A program made the position numbers and the translations under genes. Below, piece after piece: positions 32,874 through 43,802 of a stretch of DNA of 64,000 nt. How positions within the stretch are numbered: the stretch's first letter is position 1; each line of letters opens with the position of its first letter. Source of the stretch: Alviniconcha marisindica. Its lineage: Eukaryota; Mollusca; Gastropoda; Provannidae. Location of the stretch: positions 300,001 to 364,000 of the forward strand of contig JABMCL010003179.1 of NCBI GenBank assembly GCA_018857735.1, given 5' to 3'. Under the pieces are notes generated by a model that was not told where the DNA came from, did not search any database, and saw only the letters and a program-made list of their open reading frames with translations.

Positions 32874-32885
32874 ATGGGGGGCAAA
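32874..32885 (+). promoter_or_regulatory. Polypurine tract of LTR element
   Basis: A-TGGGGGGC-AAA lies immediately before the right LTR (TGTCAAAG at 32886), the expected place for plus-strand priming. Confidence 0.6.
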
Positions 32886-33420
32886 TGTCAAAGTGCGACA
32901 TGAGTAAATCAGTCGGTGCAGGCAGAAGGTGCCAAGTGCCAAGACGGGGCGACTGTTTAGACTAGCCGGCCACTTGGGAGGGACAAAGGAAAAGGGGCCG
33001 GGGAAGGGTGTAGCGATGGCTCGACGGGCAGTGGGAAGGTCGGGTCAACGTAACTCATAAATTAGCCTCTAGGACAGCAGATGCGCCATACCTTAGTGGA
33101 AGAATAGGAGAGGTAGTTCCAGACATTCTGGACAGGAAATAATCCCTGTTTAAAATAATTCAATACATTGAAGAACTGCCGTTTGTCTTGGAACATAACC
33201 TGACTGCATGCTAAGTAGTGTTAGCACATTATTATTACGTTTGATAGTATATGGTTTTGTTGTATATCGAAATGGAATTGGAGTGATGAATATTCAATTA
33301 GCGGAAGAATACAAGAATGGGAGAAGGGGGGAAAAGGAGCGTGGGTTTCGCGGGGAGTCGGAGCCTGGGCCCGAGAGAAGAGGGATGCAGTAAATAAGGA
33401 CTGAATATGATGAGCATGAA
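32886..33420 (+). repeat. 3' LTR, matching 27977-28513
   Basis: Starts TGTCAAAGTGCGACATGAGT. It is near-identical to the left LTR up to GATGAGCATGAAG, after which the copies diverge completely. A short direct repeat, GGGCCATAC, occurs at 33421 and 33440, right at the break, consistent with a deletion or recombination endpoint. Confidence 0.85.
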
Positions 33421-33897
33421 GGGCCATACAACAACAAAAGGGCCATACGTAACACTAAAAAGCCTATCTGTCGCAGAAATCGAAGACATTTCTGAAAAGT
33501 ATGCTTGCGATCTTTGCTTTCGCCGCTCAGGCGCTATGCGGTGCGCTTTCGTATAGATAGTGGGGTGTGCAGATCTAGATCTAGTTGAAGAGTTGAAAGA
33601 TCTAGATCGAAGCTGATAGCAATGACGCGACTTGATTCAACTGAACCGGCCTTATGGTTTACAAACTACCAAAAATTAGTTCACCTGACATCCCCATCTA
33701 TAAATCACGCCACAGAGAAACAGTCAGGTCATCGGAATATAGCTATAATCGGCGTACGGCGTACAAAATGGCGGTCTGTTGTGAAAGATGACAGTGTGTG
33801 ATGTCATACAGACCAAGTGCAGAATTGCCGGTTTCAGTAAATTCAGTTCTGATAAAAAGGTCGACTAAAACATACCAAAAATAAAAATGTCACTTAC

Positions 33898-33996
33898 CTT
33901 GCTTCTTCCTTCGGGAATGAAAAGAACGACTTTCCGGGACATGTAAATCGTTATTGGTGCAGTACCACCAAGTCGAACTTTCGGTTTTGATGCCAT
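33898..33996 (-). CDS. Possible first coding exon, unrecognised protein
   Basis: An open frame starting MASKPKVRLGGT and ending EGRSK reaches a strong splice donor (AAG then GTAAGTG at 33897-33891) exactly in phase 0. The frame is also open upstream (to 34170). No family is recognised. It sits between two LTR fragments, so it could belong to a host gene or to a mobile element. Confidence 0.35.
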
Positions 33997-34172
33997 CGTA
34001 TACAATGCAGCTGCTTCGTGGCGCCAGTTGACTTCCGTTTCACCCCAAATCGCTGCCGGGCAAGGGCTATCTTTGCGTAGCTTACGATCTTTGCCGGATC
34101 GAACGAAAAGTATCATCAGTTCAGAAGATATATAGTAGTGTGAGCAACAGTGCTTTGTACATGTTTTCACGT

Positions 34173-34480
34173 TATTCCCGCCCCGGTTATTATATCCACG
34201 GCGGTGTACTGCTAGTAAACCGGGAACCGGAGCAGACGACCCTTTTGTGTTGAAGCGCTGCGTGTAGCGTGACGTCTCACGGCCGACCGGTGATAGCCGG
34301 TGCGCGCCAGATTCAAATATATTTTCCCCGCCATTACATTTTGACCGCTTGTTGTTTGTTACCTACTCCTTTTTTATGCACCAAGCCATGTGTAATATAA
34401 TTTGGCATCTTACAATGTGTACGTGATGTTTATTAAGACGCAGAATCGAGCTAAATCTGAGTAGCCGATGCCGTCTCGCT
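34173..34480 (+). mobile_element. 5' part of LTR family L2
   Basis: Aligns with 38066-38370: ACTGCTAGTAAACCGGGAAC, CGGAGCAGACGAC, TTGAAGCGCTG, CATGTGTAATATAAT, CGAGCTAAATC and AGTAGCCGATGCC are shared in order. The LTR's 3' part is missing here. Confidence 0.7.
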
Positions 34481-34608
34481 CTCGGCAACAGGAAGAATAA
34501 TTTACAGAATGAAGTGTTGTAGTGTGTTTATCTAATTAATTGGTGTCACTGTGTTCTTGGTGTGTGTGTGTGTGTGTGTGTGCGTGTGTGCGTGCGTGCG
34601 CGTGATTG

Positions 34609-34706
34609 TTGTTAGAGTTATTGTAAAGTGCTCTAGGCTCGCACCTTGTGCAGAAAATGGGCGTTATACAAAACCCCTTTATTTATTATTATTATTATTA
34701 TTATTA
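34609..34706 (+). mobile_element. Retroelement 3' end with (TTA)n tail
   Basis: GTTATTGTAAAGTGCTCTAG, a GGGCGTTATACAAAACCCCT stretch and then (TTA)n. The TGTAAAGTGCT...TATA-AA-(TTA)n layout is the widespread 3' terminus of L2/CR1-like LINEs and their SINEs. The (GT)n run at 34559-34602 precedes it. Confidence 0.5.
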
Positions 34707-35237
34707 CAGGAGTTTAATCATTCGTTGTTCTATATTCGTCATTGAGATGAATGTACTTATATGTACTGCTTATCGCGGTCTGGCTTTCTTTAGAACGTGT
34801 ATAATTTTATTAGAAATTAATGTGACAGTTATGGTTAGAAATAGTGTTATGTTTGCATAATTTGCATAATTGTTTGCAATGGGTGGAAGGATGGGCAAAT
34901 AATCATTGTTCTGGCTGGCATGACTGTTTTAGTGTTCTGATACTAAAGTTTGTCCTGAAGAAAAGTTGAGGCGAGATAAAAACGTAATGGTAGTGGGTCT
35001 TGCTCACAGGGGGTTACTTTTTCAGATTTTCTTCGTCAGTGGTTGTGGATCATTTTTCTGCTATCTACGTTCCTACGGTTCCTCTGTCTGAAATCTCAGG
35101 GTTGTCGTTTGATTCCTCTTTCCTATCTCCTCTCTTGTGCCAAGTCCTGTTGCTCTTTCTGTCTTGTCATTTTTCTGCTAATGGTCCATTCTCCTGCTTT
35201 TTTCGTGCGGTTGTAGGAAGAACCACAGTACGTTAAA

Positions 35238-37330
35238 TCACCTCGTTCGTTTTGAAATGTTTATTAAAAATGCCTTTGTCAAAAAAGAAAATGTCCTAAC
35301 CATTTTCCTTGAAAGGCCTACGACACAACGTGGAATCACGGCATTCTGGCGAACCTCTGCGATCTTGATTTCAGGGGCCATCTCCCCGTGTTTATTCAGA
35401 GATTCCAGTCCAAATCGTTCTTTCAGGGTTAGAGTGGGCTCCACTCTGTCAGAGCTGCAGGAGATGGGGTTCCGCAAGGTAGCATCCTGTCTCCAGCCCA
35501 GTTCAGCATAATGATTAACTACATTGTTAACGCTGTCTTGAAGGGTACGGATTGCTCTTTGTTTGTGGACGATTTTGCCCAATGTGTGCGGGGCAAGTCG
35601 CTGAACAGAACAGAGTGGAAAGGGCTATGCAGCTGTGTGTTAACAGCGTTCAAGATTGGGTGTGTGAGAACGGTTTTAGGTTCTCCATTTCAAAGACGGT
35701 GTGCATCCACTTTCACCAGCGGTATGGATTTTTCCCGGACCCGAACATCCTTCTGGGAAAGACGCCTATCAAAGTATTAAAAGAAGCCACATTCCTTGGC
35801 CTGACTTTTGACACAAAGGTCACCTTTAAAAACCATGTACAATATCTTCAGTCTTCCTGTCAGAAACCAAAATCTCTACCGGAAAATCCAGCTTACAATT
35901 ACATTTTTGAAGCTGAAAACGTCAAACTATTTGAAGACTCAGATCGAATATTCCATCTCTCGGCGTCCGTATGCTACTTCACCTGGGCAAATCCAGAATT
36001 AACCTTAAACTGATTGACGATGCTTCCTGTTTGGACATTGCTCCTTGGACACTTTCGGCTCCTACAGTCCGGTTTGACCTAACTAAATTAAAAAAGGACA
36101 CTTTTCTTCTTCCTTTTTTATTTTTTTATTTAAAGTCTTCTCACATGATATTAGACTGATCTTACAATTAACATGCTAACAACATGTATCAGCAAGTTGC
36201 ACCAATAGAAATTTATGTTAACAACAACAAAAACCACCTTATTTGCAGTCAACAAACAACCATAATATACATTTGTGTCTGTATCCATACTGATACTTAG
36301 TTTCACTTGATCTATATCTCATACAAAAAGGACACGACTAACCCTGAAACCTACAAACAGTTTTATTTACAACTTATTACAGAGTAGCCTTCACCAGAAA
36401 AGAAAAAAAGAAGAAAATATAGTCACTGATGGTTCAAAAACAGAGGAAGGAGTCGCTGCGGCGGCTGTCTCCACTAAACACACATTCGCAAACCATTTAC
36501 TTGTTGGCTTCCAGACGACAGGTCCATTTTCACTGCGGAACTATGAGCTATTCTTTTGGCTCTCAGACATGTTTACTAATCGTTTTTTGATATTGTCTGA
36601 TATTCTTTCGTCACTCCAAGCTATAAAGTATGACCACCGTTCTTAGTAAAGATTTTAGAACTACATATGGAATTGATCAGAGATGGGAAGGAAATTGTTT
36701 TTATCTGGGTCCCCGGGCATGTGGCCATTAGAGGGAATTTGGCTGCAGACTCTCGATGGCGACATCTCGGATAAACAAATAATTATGTGTTAGAGCTTTG
36801 GCAGTCAGAATGGGACGAGTTCCCTGAAAATAAACTGCACATTTTCAAACTTAATGGGTGGATGGCACTACTTGTCCTTTGATAAACAGAAGAGAAGAGA
36901 CTGTGATATCTCGACTGCATATTGGTCACTCTTATATTACTCATTCCTTTTCATTGAAGGGAGAGGAGCCACCAGTGTGATGAATGATAACTGTAGAACA
37001 TAATTTAACTTTTTGGTTCTGATTTTATTGAGATAAGAGAGAGGCATTTTACAGTTCAATCATTGCGGATTTTATTACAAAACATGTCATTGGAAAACAG
37101 CTTTAACTTTCTGAAAGAAATCAATATTTTTGGCAGACTATAAACTTTAAGATAATTTTTGGTTCTGTTTGTGTTTTACCCACTTTAAGTCTGTTTTTAA
37201 AAATCTGACTATAACAGTTTTAGTATGTACACATTTTTAGCGTATGTACACAATATGTGCTGCCAAAAATGTATGTGATTCGCCTTGATATATAACCGTA
37301 CTGGGTGTAAAACATCAAGTTATTTATTCT
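35238..37330 (+). pseudogene. I-group LINE ORF2 3' half (RT palm + RNase H), family C
   Basis: RT motif GDGVPQGSILSPAQFS (about 35460-35510), the FVDD active-site box (SLFVDDFA, about 35550-35580) and the thumb FRFSISKT...LGLTFDTKVTFKNH (35670-35835) are followed by RNase H. The RNase H shows TDGSKTEEGVAAAAVS (about 36425), FTAEL (36525), LSDILSSLQ-like residues (36595), IFIWVPGHVA-like residues (36695), and the C-terminal TVISRLHIGHSYITHSF segment (36900-36950). These are spread over several frames with stops. The 3' UTR ends in TATAACCGTACTGGGTGTAA, matching the end at 63115-63175. It would have encoded target-primed reverse transcription with its own RNase H, typical of the I/Nimb group. 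Confidence 0.75.
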
Positions 37331-37578
37331 TGCCTTCTTCTTCTTCTTCTTATAAAGAAAATTCTCTCCAACATTTTTCATCAAGAGGCTTTTTTTGGCT
37401 CTTGTTGAGCAGCTAGGAGATGATAGTTGATAAGTGGTATGGCACCGGTATTTGCCATTATGTATAACGCTTTTTAATTTTTATTGTTTTTGTCCATTCC
37501 TTTTTTGTGTTTTTCTTTTAAATCTGGTATCGATAAATTAGATGGAATGGTCGATTACTACCTAGCCTTATGTGCTCT

Positions 37579-37846
37579 AAGTAAATAAACATGGTGCATA
37601 AAGCCCACAGAAACAAGGCTTATTAGTTAGGGAGGAAGGGGGTATTGGGGGGGGGGGGGGGATCACCACCAGAATGACTCCTGCATTAAGATGACTAATT
37701 ATGAGAGCCATTTTAATGTTTCATTAATTGTGAGGGACAAAGTCACAAGACAGTGTCCACAGACCACAACTTTTTGAAGCGGAATCGAACCGAGGTCCTT
37801 CTGCTTACCAGCCTAACGCCTTACAGCTAGGCCAAACCGGCTCACA
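37579..37846 (-). mobile_element. tRNA-headed SINE (family S2) with 11-bp TSD
   Basis: On the minus strand from 37846: a head with A-box-like TGGCCTAGCTGTAAGGCG and B-box GGTTCGATTCC, a unique body, a poly-C stretch, then CTGTGGGCTTTATGCACCAT and GTTTATTTACTTA, a tail like those of the LINEs here. Direct repeats TTATGTGCTCT at 37568-37578 and 37847-37857 flank it exactly. Inserted into the family B repeat. Confidence 0.85.
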
Positions 37847-37975
37847 TTATGTGCTCTTTTAACAGGGACTGACTGTTAATGGATTAACTTTGAAAATCTG
37901 AGGTTGTTGCTGTTTAATCAGAATTGTGTTATATAAAAAAAAGAAGTGATTTTGAAAGACCGGTGTGTGCTGAGA

Positions 37976-37977
<2 letters not shown>

Positions 37978-38040
<63 letters not shown>

Positions 38041-38061
38041 GGGGGGGGGGGGGGGGGGGGG
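37978..38061 (+). repeat. (GT)n plus poly-G
   Basis: About 62 bp of GT followed by about 21 G. Confidence 0.95.
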
Positions 38062-38065
38062 TACA

Positions 38066-39215
38066 TTAATCCCACCCCGATTATCATATCCGTGCAATCT
38101 CACTGTACTGCTAGTAAATCGGGAACCGGAGCAGACGACGCTTTGGGTTTGAAGCGCTGGGTGTAGCATGACGTCACGCAGCTGACAGGCACCGCCTGCT
38201 TGTTACCGACTCCTTTTTGTGCACCCACCCATGTGTAATATAATCTGGGATCTTAGAATTTGTATCTGCTATTTATTTTTAGAAATCGTATGTGCCATTT
38301 ATTCTTAGAATTTGTAGGTGCTGTTTATTTAAACAAAGGTTCGAGCTAAATCAGTAGCCGATGCCTCACTCTCTTACCGTGACTAGATCTATTCATAACC
38401 GTCGTTTGCACACTGGCGCGGCTTTCTCTGTAGTAGCGAATTGTTTTGACTGGATTAAATTCTGTGTTGATCGGTGCTCTGTGGTATATTTTGTCTAACT
38501 AGTCGTGAAGATGACTAGATTAATTCTGTGTTGATCAGTGCCGCTTTGTAGTATAATATTTTGTCTGACTTCTTTGATGTGTATTTATTTTCGGTATTGT
38601 GTACTGACTAGTGTAGAAGCTAAGTTTTATTAATATATATTATTGATATCAGTGATGCTACGAGATCACACGCATCATTATGATTGGCGAATTTTCATTG
38701 CAATTGTTTTGTTGCTAGTCTTTGAGGGTATCTTGCTTCTCACACAGAGCATTGTATAATAATTATGTATCATTTTTTTAGTTGTGTGGGCATGCACTTT
38801 ATTCTAATGTAAGTTTTATTAACATTAATATTTTGTACGCTGTGTTTGCTGCAATATAGTTGTATGAATTTGTATACGTAGACAGGCACACGCCACCTCT
38901 TGTTGTACAATAATTAAGTCATGTTTGTACATTCTGTTTACATGGTTTAAAGGATTGTAACTTCAGCTTCCATTTGATATTTTTCATGATTTAATCGGTT
39001 TAGTTATTGTTGAGAACTGTAGTCGTGTGGGCCGAGAAAACACAATTGTTGTCCAAGCCGATTTGATTTTAATGAGAACATGTTCTCTTTGCAGCCCACG
39101 CCACACTGTTATATATAGGCATATAACTGCAAGTGGCCATTCAAAATGGTCTGTTGTGAAATAAACCTGATTGCTGTATGCCTGAAATCTGCTGTGATCT
39201 CGATCTTTGCTTAAC
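38066..39215 (+). mobile_element. Near-complete solo LTR, family L2
   Basis: The 5' third matches 34173-34480 and the 3' third matches 1-420 in the same order, so this copy links the two. An AATAAA lies near 39160 (GTGAAATAAACCTG), as in the first copy (378-383). No gag/pol is present on either side. The 5' edge is obscured by a poly-G/GT microsatellite and the 3' edge by the 52-bp array. Confidence 0.65.
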
Positions 39216-39659
39216 TGCATTTTCCGCTGCCTGTCACACTCGTCCTTCCACTCTGCACTCCATTAACTGCATTTTCCGCTGCCTGTCACACTCGTCCTTC
39301 CACTCTGCACTCCATTAACTGCATTTTCCGCTGCCTGTTACACTCGTCCTTCCACTCTGCACTCCATTAACTGCATTTTCCGCTGCCTGTCACCTCGTCC
39401 TTCACCTGCCCAACTGCTGTGCGACACTCGTCCTTCCACTCTGCACTCCATTAACTGCATTTTCCGCTGCCTGTCACACTCGTCCTTCCACTCTGCACTC
39501 CATTAACTGCATTTTCCGCTGCCTGTCACACTCGTCCTTCCACTTTGCACTCCATTAACTGCATTTTCCGCTGCCTGTCACACTCGTCCTTCCACTCTGC
39601 ACTCCATTAACTGCATTTTCCGCTGCCTGTTACACTCGTCCTTCCACTCTGCACTCCAT
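39211..39659 (+). repeat. 52-bp tandem array, about 8.6 units, at LTR end
   Basis: The unit begins TTAACTGCATTTTCCGCTGC and ends CCACTCTGCACTCCA. One unit near 39391-39425 is scrambled and carries an extra CACCTGCCCAACTGCTG. The single diverged copy at about 420-475, at the end of the other L2 LTR, suggests the unit is native to the LTR/element junction and was amplified here. Confidence 0.92.
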
Positions 39660-40355
39660 CACACAAAGTGCTGCACCCCCTTTTGAGTTAATTAGCAAAC
39701 ATTTAAAACAAAGATGACAGCCAACGTTTTGAAGTAAAGAGCTTCCGTGTTTTTACACTTTGAATTTGCCACCTTAAATTAGGAACCAACTTTCTACTTT
39801 ACTTCTAACGACAGCGAGCAGCATTAAGTAGCATTAAGGCCGACAGAATGGAGTAACATATAATCAGAGAAAAAATATTGGTCGGTGGAAGGATCAAAGC
39901 TGGTCGGGGTCAGGAGTGACCGTTTGCAAAAGAAGTCTGACCACAATGTCAGCATGGCCTGAGAGTGGCTGGGAAATGACTGATATTAAAGAAAACTTGT
40001 CAGGCGCATATTATGCTATTAACTTTACTAGGCGCTGGACAATGAAACATTCTGACAAAAAACGGTCATCGCACCCAACGTCAGTCCACTTTTACCTTCA
40101 GCCTCATCAAACCATACCAGTCATTCATCAAACATATCTACAGGACATACACGATCACTTGGTCTCTGTATATTCGTATTTGAAAGAGGTACAAGCAGCA
40201 ACAGCCTTGTCTACTCAAAGCAATACATAATTTCAGTTTAACACTGAGGAGGGGATAATAAAACATGCACGTGTGGACACGCTGACATATGCGTGCGCGC
40301 TCACACACACACACACATACACATCGAAGGAAGAGGAAAAACATATCGGTGCTGG
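39660..40355. other. No recognisable gene
   Basis: The ORF at 39916-40230 (+) shows no known domain. A (CA)n patch lies at 40300-40322. Confidence 0.45.
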
Positions 40356-40359
40356 CGTG

Positions 40360-40460
40360 GAAGTGACAAATCGTGCAGCAAATGAACCTTTCAGCACAAT
40401 TTGTCACTATGTGACAAAACGTGCCGACAGTGCATCAAGTTTAACACGTTTTGTCACTAA
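40360..40460. repeat. Second cluster of GTGACAAAWCGTGC inverted motifs
   Basis: AAGTGACAAATCGTGCAGC, GCACAATTTGTCAC, GTGACAAAACGTGCCG and ACACGTTTTGTCAC alternate in orientation within 100 bp. The plus frame reads VTNRAANEP...VTKRAD...VTKRAA. It is related to the loci at 17797 and 24655. Confidence 0.65.
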
Positions 40461-40702
40461 ACGTGCCGCAGCAGGCCCTTCTGCCCCTTCAAGTGCCTCA
40501 AACTTGGCGATTTTTTTCTTCTTCAACCTTAGATCTGAGACTAAACGGAATCCTGCTTTATGACTGAATGACTGGTTTGACGTTGTGATTCACGTGCAAA
40601 GTGATCTTTCGCCCTTTAAGCTTTCTGACCCTTGTACTTTTCATTACACTGTGGCTTTTCTTTTTTCTTCCAGACAACATTCTTTTAAAACTCTAGGCAT
40701 TC

Positions 40703-40904
40703 AACATACCGCAACAGGTTAAGCACAACATACCACAACATGCCGCAACAGGTTAAGCGCAACATGCCGCAACAGGTTAAGCGCAACATGCCGCAACAGG
40801 TTAAGCACAACATGCCGCAAAAGGTTAAGCACAACATGCCACAACAGGTTAAGCGCAACATGCCACAACAGGTTAAGCACAACATACCGCAACAGGATAA
40901 GTAC
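40703..40904 (+). repeat. 24-bp minisatellite, about 8 units, in frame
   Basis: The unit AACATGCCGCAACAGGTTAA + GCGC is a multiple of 3, so all frames stay open. The plus ORF at 40740-40982 reads NMPQQVKR/H repeats. Substitutions fall at both synonymous and replacement positions and nothing conserved flanks it, so I treat it as non-coding. Confidence 0.93.
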
Positions 40905-41199
40905 AAGCAAAGACACTCGTTTCAGAGAATTGTGAATTGTTCTGTGACTAACAGATTTTACACAAAGTTGAATCTATTTTAAAGGGTCCTGAGCATGGGG
41001 AGTTTGAACATTTGGCGCCAGTTCAGATCACTGGCACACAAAACCAACAGAAGAGGAAACTCTTTTGTACCCACTCCTCAACAGGGCATGATCAGCCGTC
41101 TGAACTGTCTTAAACATTCTCTGTGGCTTTACTAGGGTAGCTAGCTGTCTGATTAGGTTTAAGTGGTGTGCACAGTGATGTGCGAGTGTGTCTGGCTGA

Positions 41200-41270
41200 T
41201 GATAGCAGTGCTGTGTGTGTGTATGTGTGTGTGTGTGGGGGGGGGGGGGGGGGGGGGGGGGAGGGGGGGG
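41200..41270 (+). repeat. (GT)n and poly-G tract
   Basis: GT-rich run followed by about 25 G, then a second short G run. Confidence 0.9.
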
Positions 41271-41439
41271 GTCCGGGGAAGTGGGCTAGAGGGATGTTTT
41301 CTGCAGTGATAATTTGTATTAGGGATTTCTTCTCTTTAAACCCAGTATGTCTGTTTATTATTATCAATTGAAATGTCTTTGACATTGCTCTAATGTTCTT
41401 TTTACAATTTTTGTTTTAAATTAATGAACTTTAAGTAGT

Positions 41440-41490
41440 TAGCTGTATTGCCATATGAGGGATGATTAAAGGATATTGATTTGACATTTT
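41440..41490 (+). mobile_element. LINE 3'-tail relic
   Basis: CATATGAGGGATGATTAAAG then ATATTGATTTGAC, the reverse complement of the stretch at 7045-7110. This is consistent with a shared LINE 3' terminus. Confidence 0.45.
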
Positions 41491-41519
41491 CATTGATTAC
41501 CATTTTAGCTGTCTGTGGC

Positions 41520-41595
41520 TTTTAGAAAGGGGCATACCCCAAATATTCGTACACATTTGATTAAATTAGCGTTCTTTTTAAACATTTATGTTCGG
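41520..41595 (+). mobile_element. Stem-loop retroelement tail, second copy
   Basis: AGAAAGGGGCATACCCCAAA, then AAATTAGCGTTCTTTTTAAA and CATTTATGT, collinear with 26050-26127. The GGGG/CCCC stem is retained although the flanking bases differ. Confidence 0.4.
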
Positions 41596-41599
41596 ATCT

Positions 41600-42445
41600 T
41601 TTTTTAGAATGTTAGCAGTCATCCTTGTTTCCGATCCCGCCCCCGCCGTCTCTCCATCACTGATCATCTGATAGTCTCAGTGTGTCAAATTATGAAACAT
41701 CACATGAAAGTGAAGACTTGCCATATGAACAAATTTTTCAGCTTAAAATGACGCTTAACGCTATACACAGAAAGGGCGCCAGCTGGGATAACGTGATCTA
41801 AGTTGACCTTTTCCTCGTTTCATCTCTGTGTGTGTGTGTGTGTGTGTGTGTTAATATACACCTTTTCTTCTTCTTCTTTTTATTTTTATAATATGCAGAA
41901 TACAGTCGAACGTGCCGGGAACTTCTCATTTCTTCAAGTTATCCATTTTTCAACTTATCCGTTGACGACAGAGAAGTCAAACCTAGCAGAAAGTACTTCG
42001 ATTTAAGCGGGGTTTTTTATTTTATTTTATTTCATTTGTTGTTTTTGTTTCTGTGCTTTAAAAACTGGCTGCTCCTGATATTGATGATAATGCTTTGTTT
42101 GGGATTTTTTTTCTTTTTCTTTATCAACTGCTCGTGACGCAATCATTGGAGCAGTCAAGCCTCAATTTTTGATGGCTTCGAAAGTTTTGTTCCCGTTTCC
42201 TTTGCAAAAGCTACATTGTCGATAATGCAATAACGGCATCTGTGATGCATGTTTGCGGCAGTCTTAACATCTGGCCATGGTAGTGTTTTTGACTCTTCCC
42301 TTGTTTTCTGATAGCGCGCACGTCACACGAGGTGCACGTTGCACAAAGCTCACACGTGTGTGCTCTATGGCGCTACATGTGATTTGGTATCTGTTATACA
42401 CACTGTACTGTATTAATCAGAGATCACCTTCATTCGTCCGTGCGC

Positions 42446-42447
<2 letters not shown>
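41600..42447. other. No recognisable gene
   Basis: A short (GT)n lies at 41827-41850. Nothing else identified. Confidence 0.5.

Positions 42448-42448
<1 letters not shown>

Positions 42449-42504
<56 letters not shown>
42449..42504 (+). repeat. (GT)n microsatellite
   Basis: About 56 bp of pure GT. The unique sequence either side (ATTAATCAGAGATCACCTTC at 42412 and ATTAATCAGAGATCACTTTC at 42556) is duplicated. Confidence 0.95.
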
Positions 42505-42506
<2 letters not shown>

Positions 42507-42717
42507 CTGGTGCTATAATTGTACGATTTAATAACTTTCATATACATTCTACTGCATTAATCAGAGATCACTTTCGTCCGTATGTGTGTCTGCACACCCT
42601 TCCTCCGTGGAACAGAACAAATAATGAAGAGAAATTTGAGAAATTCTTCTGCGAGAATTAAAACAAATATGGCTTGCTCATACTGGGATGGGAGGATTCT
42701 CTCCATCTAATGTTAGC

Positions 42718-43200
42718 GGAGCGGGAATACCTCAGTGGTTAGAGCGTAGGATTTGTGATCGAAAGAATTGCCCTTTTCATGGTCAACTTCCTGTGCTGAC
42801 TCTTATTTCGGTATCCGTTCCACCACAGTAGCACGAAAAGATCCCGATCATTCTGCCAAACGTGCAGGTGGCAGGTTACCGATAAACACACGTGCACCCT
42901 ACCTGCCTATCTTTGAATGAAGTGACACTCTAAACTGGTGCATGGTCGTATGGTGTACATAGAACTTGCGCCGAGACAGCAGCAGTTTCATGTGGCACCA
43001 GCCATGTAACAACCAGACAGCGATGTCAGTACACCACTTCATTGGATATTAAAAAACGCACTATAAAAAAAAAAAGAAAAAAGGATGCAGTCACTCATTC
43101 AGAATCACATGCAACATGAACACAGTGAGTCTGCTCGAGAGCAGAGAAAATTTCTATATACTAGCGATCAATAATAAGAAGAAGAAGAAGAAGAAGAAGA
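42718..43200 (+). mobile_element. SINE S1, second copy
   Basis: The head GCGGGAATACCTCAGTGGTT + AGAGC retains the A box, but the B-box region is deleted. The body (GACTCTTATTTCGGTATCCG, AAAGATCCCGATCATTCTGC, TGGTGTACATAGAACTTGCG) and the 3' part (CAGTGAGTCTGCTCGAGAGC) match 21388-21872. It ends in an (AAG)n tail (43175-43200). Confidence 0.85.
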
Positions 43201-43209
43201 ATATGCAGT

Positions 43210-43790
43210 GTGTGATAGCCGGGAGAAGGGTGTGGGGGATAAAGGGTCAACCCATAGCGGGAGGGTCAAGAGCTAATATGCCAAAAATGCGATGATCTGC
43301 GAACCTTCTATTGTGACAAAGCATTCGCATAATAAACCAAAGCCAAGCTGCCTACAGACACTGGCAAAAACAATAAAATACAACCAACACCTGCCTAGAG
43401 GGTTTATGTTGCAAAGCTTGTAGCTGGCTAGCAGCAAAGTTAGGAATCTGGGAGCATTCAACAATGAAATAGACTTGAAATACTTGGCTTCGACTTCTCC
43501 GAGTGGGAAAAGGGGAAAACGTTCGACTTAGTCGAAATTCGACTTCTCCATTTTTTGACTTATCCACTGTCAAATGAGTCATACACAGAGCAGCTTTGGT
43601 CGGGAAATTAAAAATTAAAAAAAGGTTCGACTTAAGCGAAGTTAGACAACCATTTTTGACTTAAGCGTAGTTGACTGCAATTGCACTGGTGACTGAGAGT
43701 ACATACATACAATAGGCCGTTTGTCACGGTGCTATTTTTAAAGTGTTTCGGAGTTACTTCCCCTGGCTTCTCGCAAGCCGTCCATGCCCG
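43210..43790. other. No confident gene; short internal repeats
   Basis: Several TTCGACTT-type motifs recur (43480-43680: ACTTGGCTTCGACTTCTCCG, TTCGACTTAGTCGAAATTCG, TTCGACTTAAGCGAAGTTAG), some of them palindromic. A related motif is at 41925-42005. Probably an old repeat. Confidence 0.4.
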
Positions 43791-43802
43791 ACACAGTAGA
43801 TA

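Larger units (their letters stand above)
27977..33420 (+). mobile_element. Gypsy-type (Gmr1-like order) LTR retrotransposon, RT deleted
   Basis: Direct repeats starting TGTCAAAGTGCG at 27977 and 32886 bound a gag-protease-integrase-(RNase H remnant) interior on the plus strand. The integrase precedes the RNase H remnant, the reverse of the usual Ty3/Gypsy order and the same as described for the Gmr1 group. The reverse transcriptase and most of RNase H are missing between about 32385 and 32405. The two LTR copies differ by roughly ten changes in about 535 bp by eye, so the insertion is young despite the decay. No target-site duplication is visible, because the right LTR stops matching at about 33420 while the left one may continue to about 29135. 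Confidence 0.85.
35000..37872 (+). mobile_element. LINE 3' UTR (family B), split by two nested insertions
   Basis: 35000-35200, 37350-37578 and 37847-37872 are collinear with the reverse complement of 44066-44760. Shared landmarks are CTGTCTGAAATCTCAGGG, the TGTCATTTTTCTGCTAATGG stretch, GAGCAGCTAGGAGATGATAG, TTGCCATTATG and TTATGTGCTCTTTTAACAGG. The gaps are filled by the RNase H-bearing LINE (about 35205-37345) and by a SINE with TSD (37579-37846), giving a clear order of insertion events. Confidence 0.75.

Noticed and set aside
37780..37846. tRNA gene on the minus strand
   Set aside because: It is the head of a SINE bounded by an 11-bp TSD.
40685..40982. MPQQVKRN octapeptide repeat protein
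   Set aside because: A 24-bp non-coding minisatellite keeps every frame open; the opposite strand is equally open, and there is no flanking conserved sequence.
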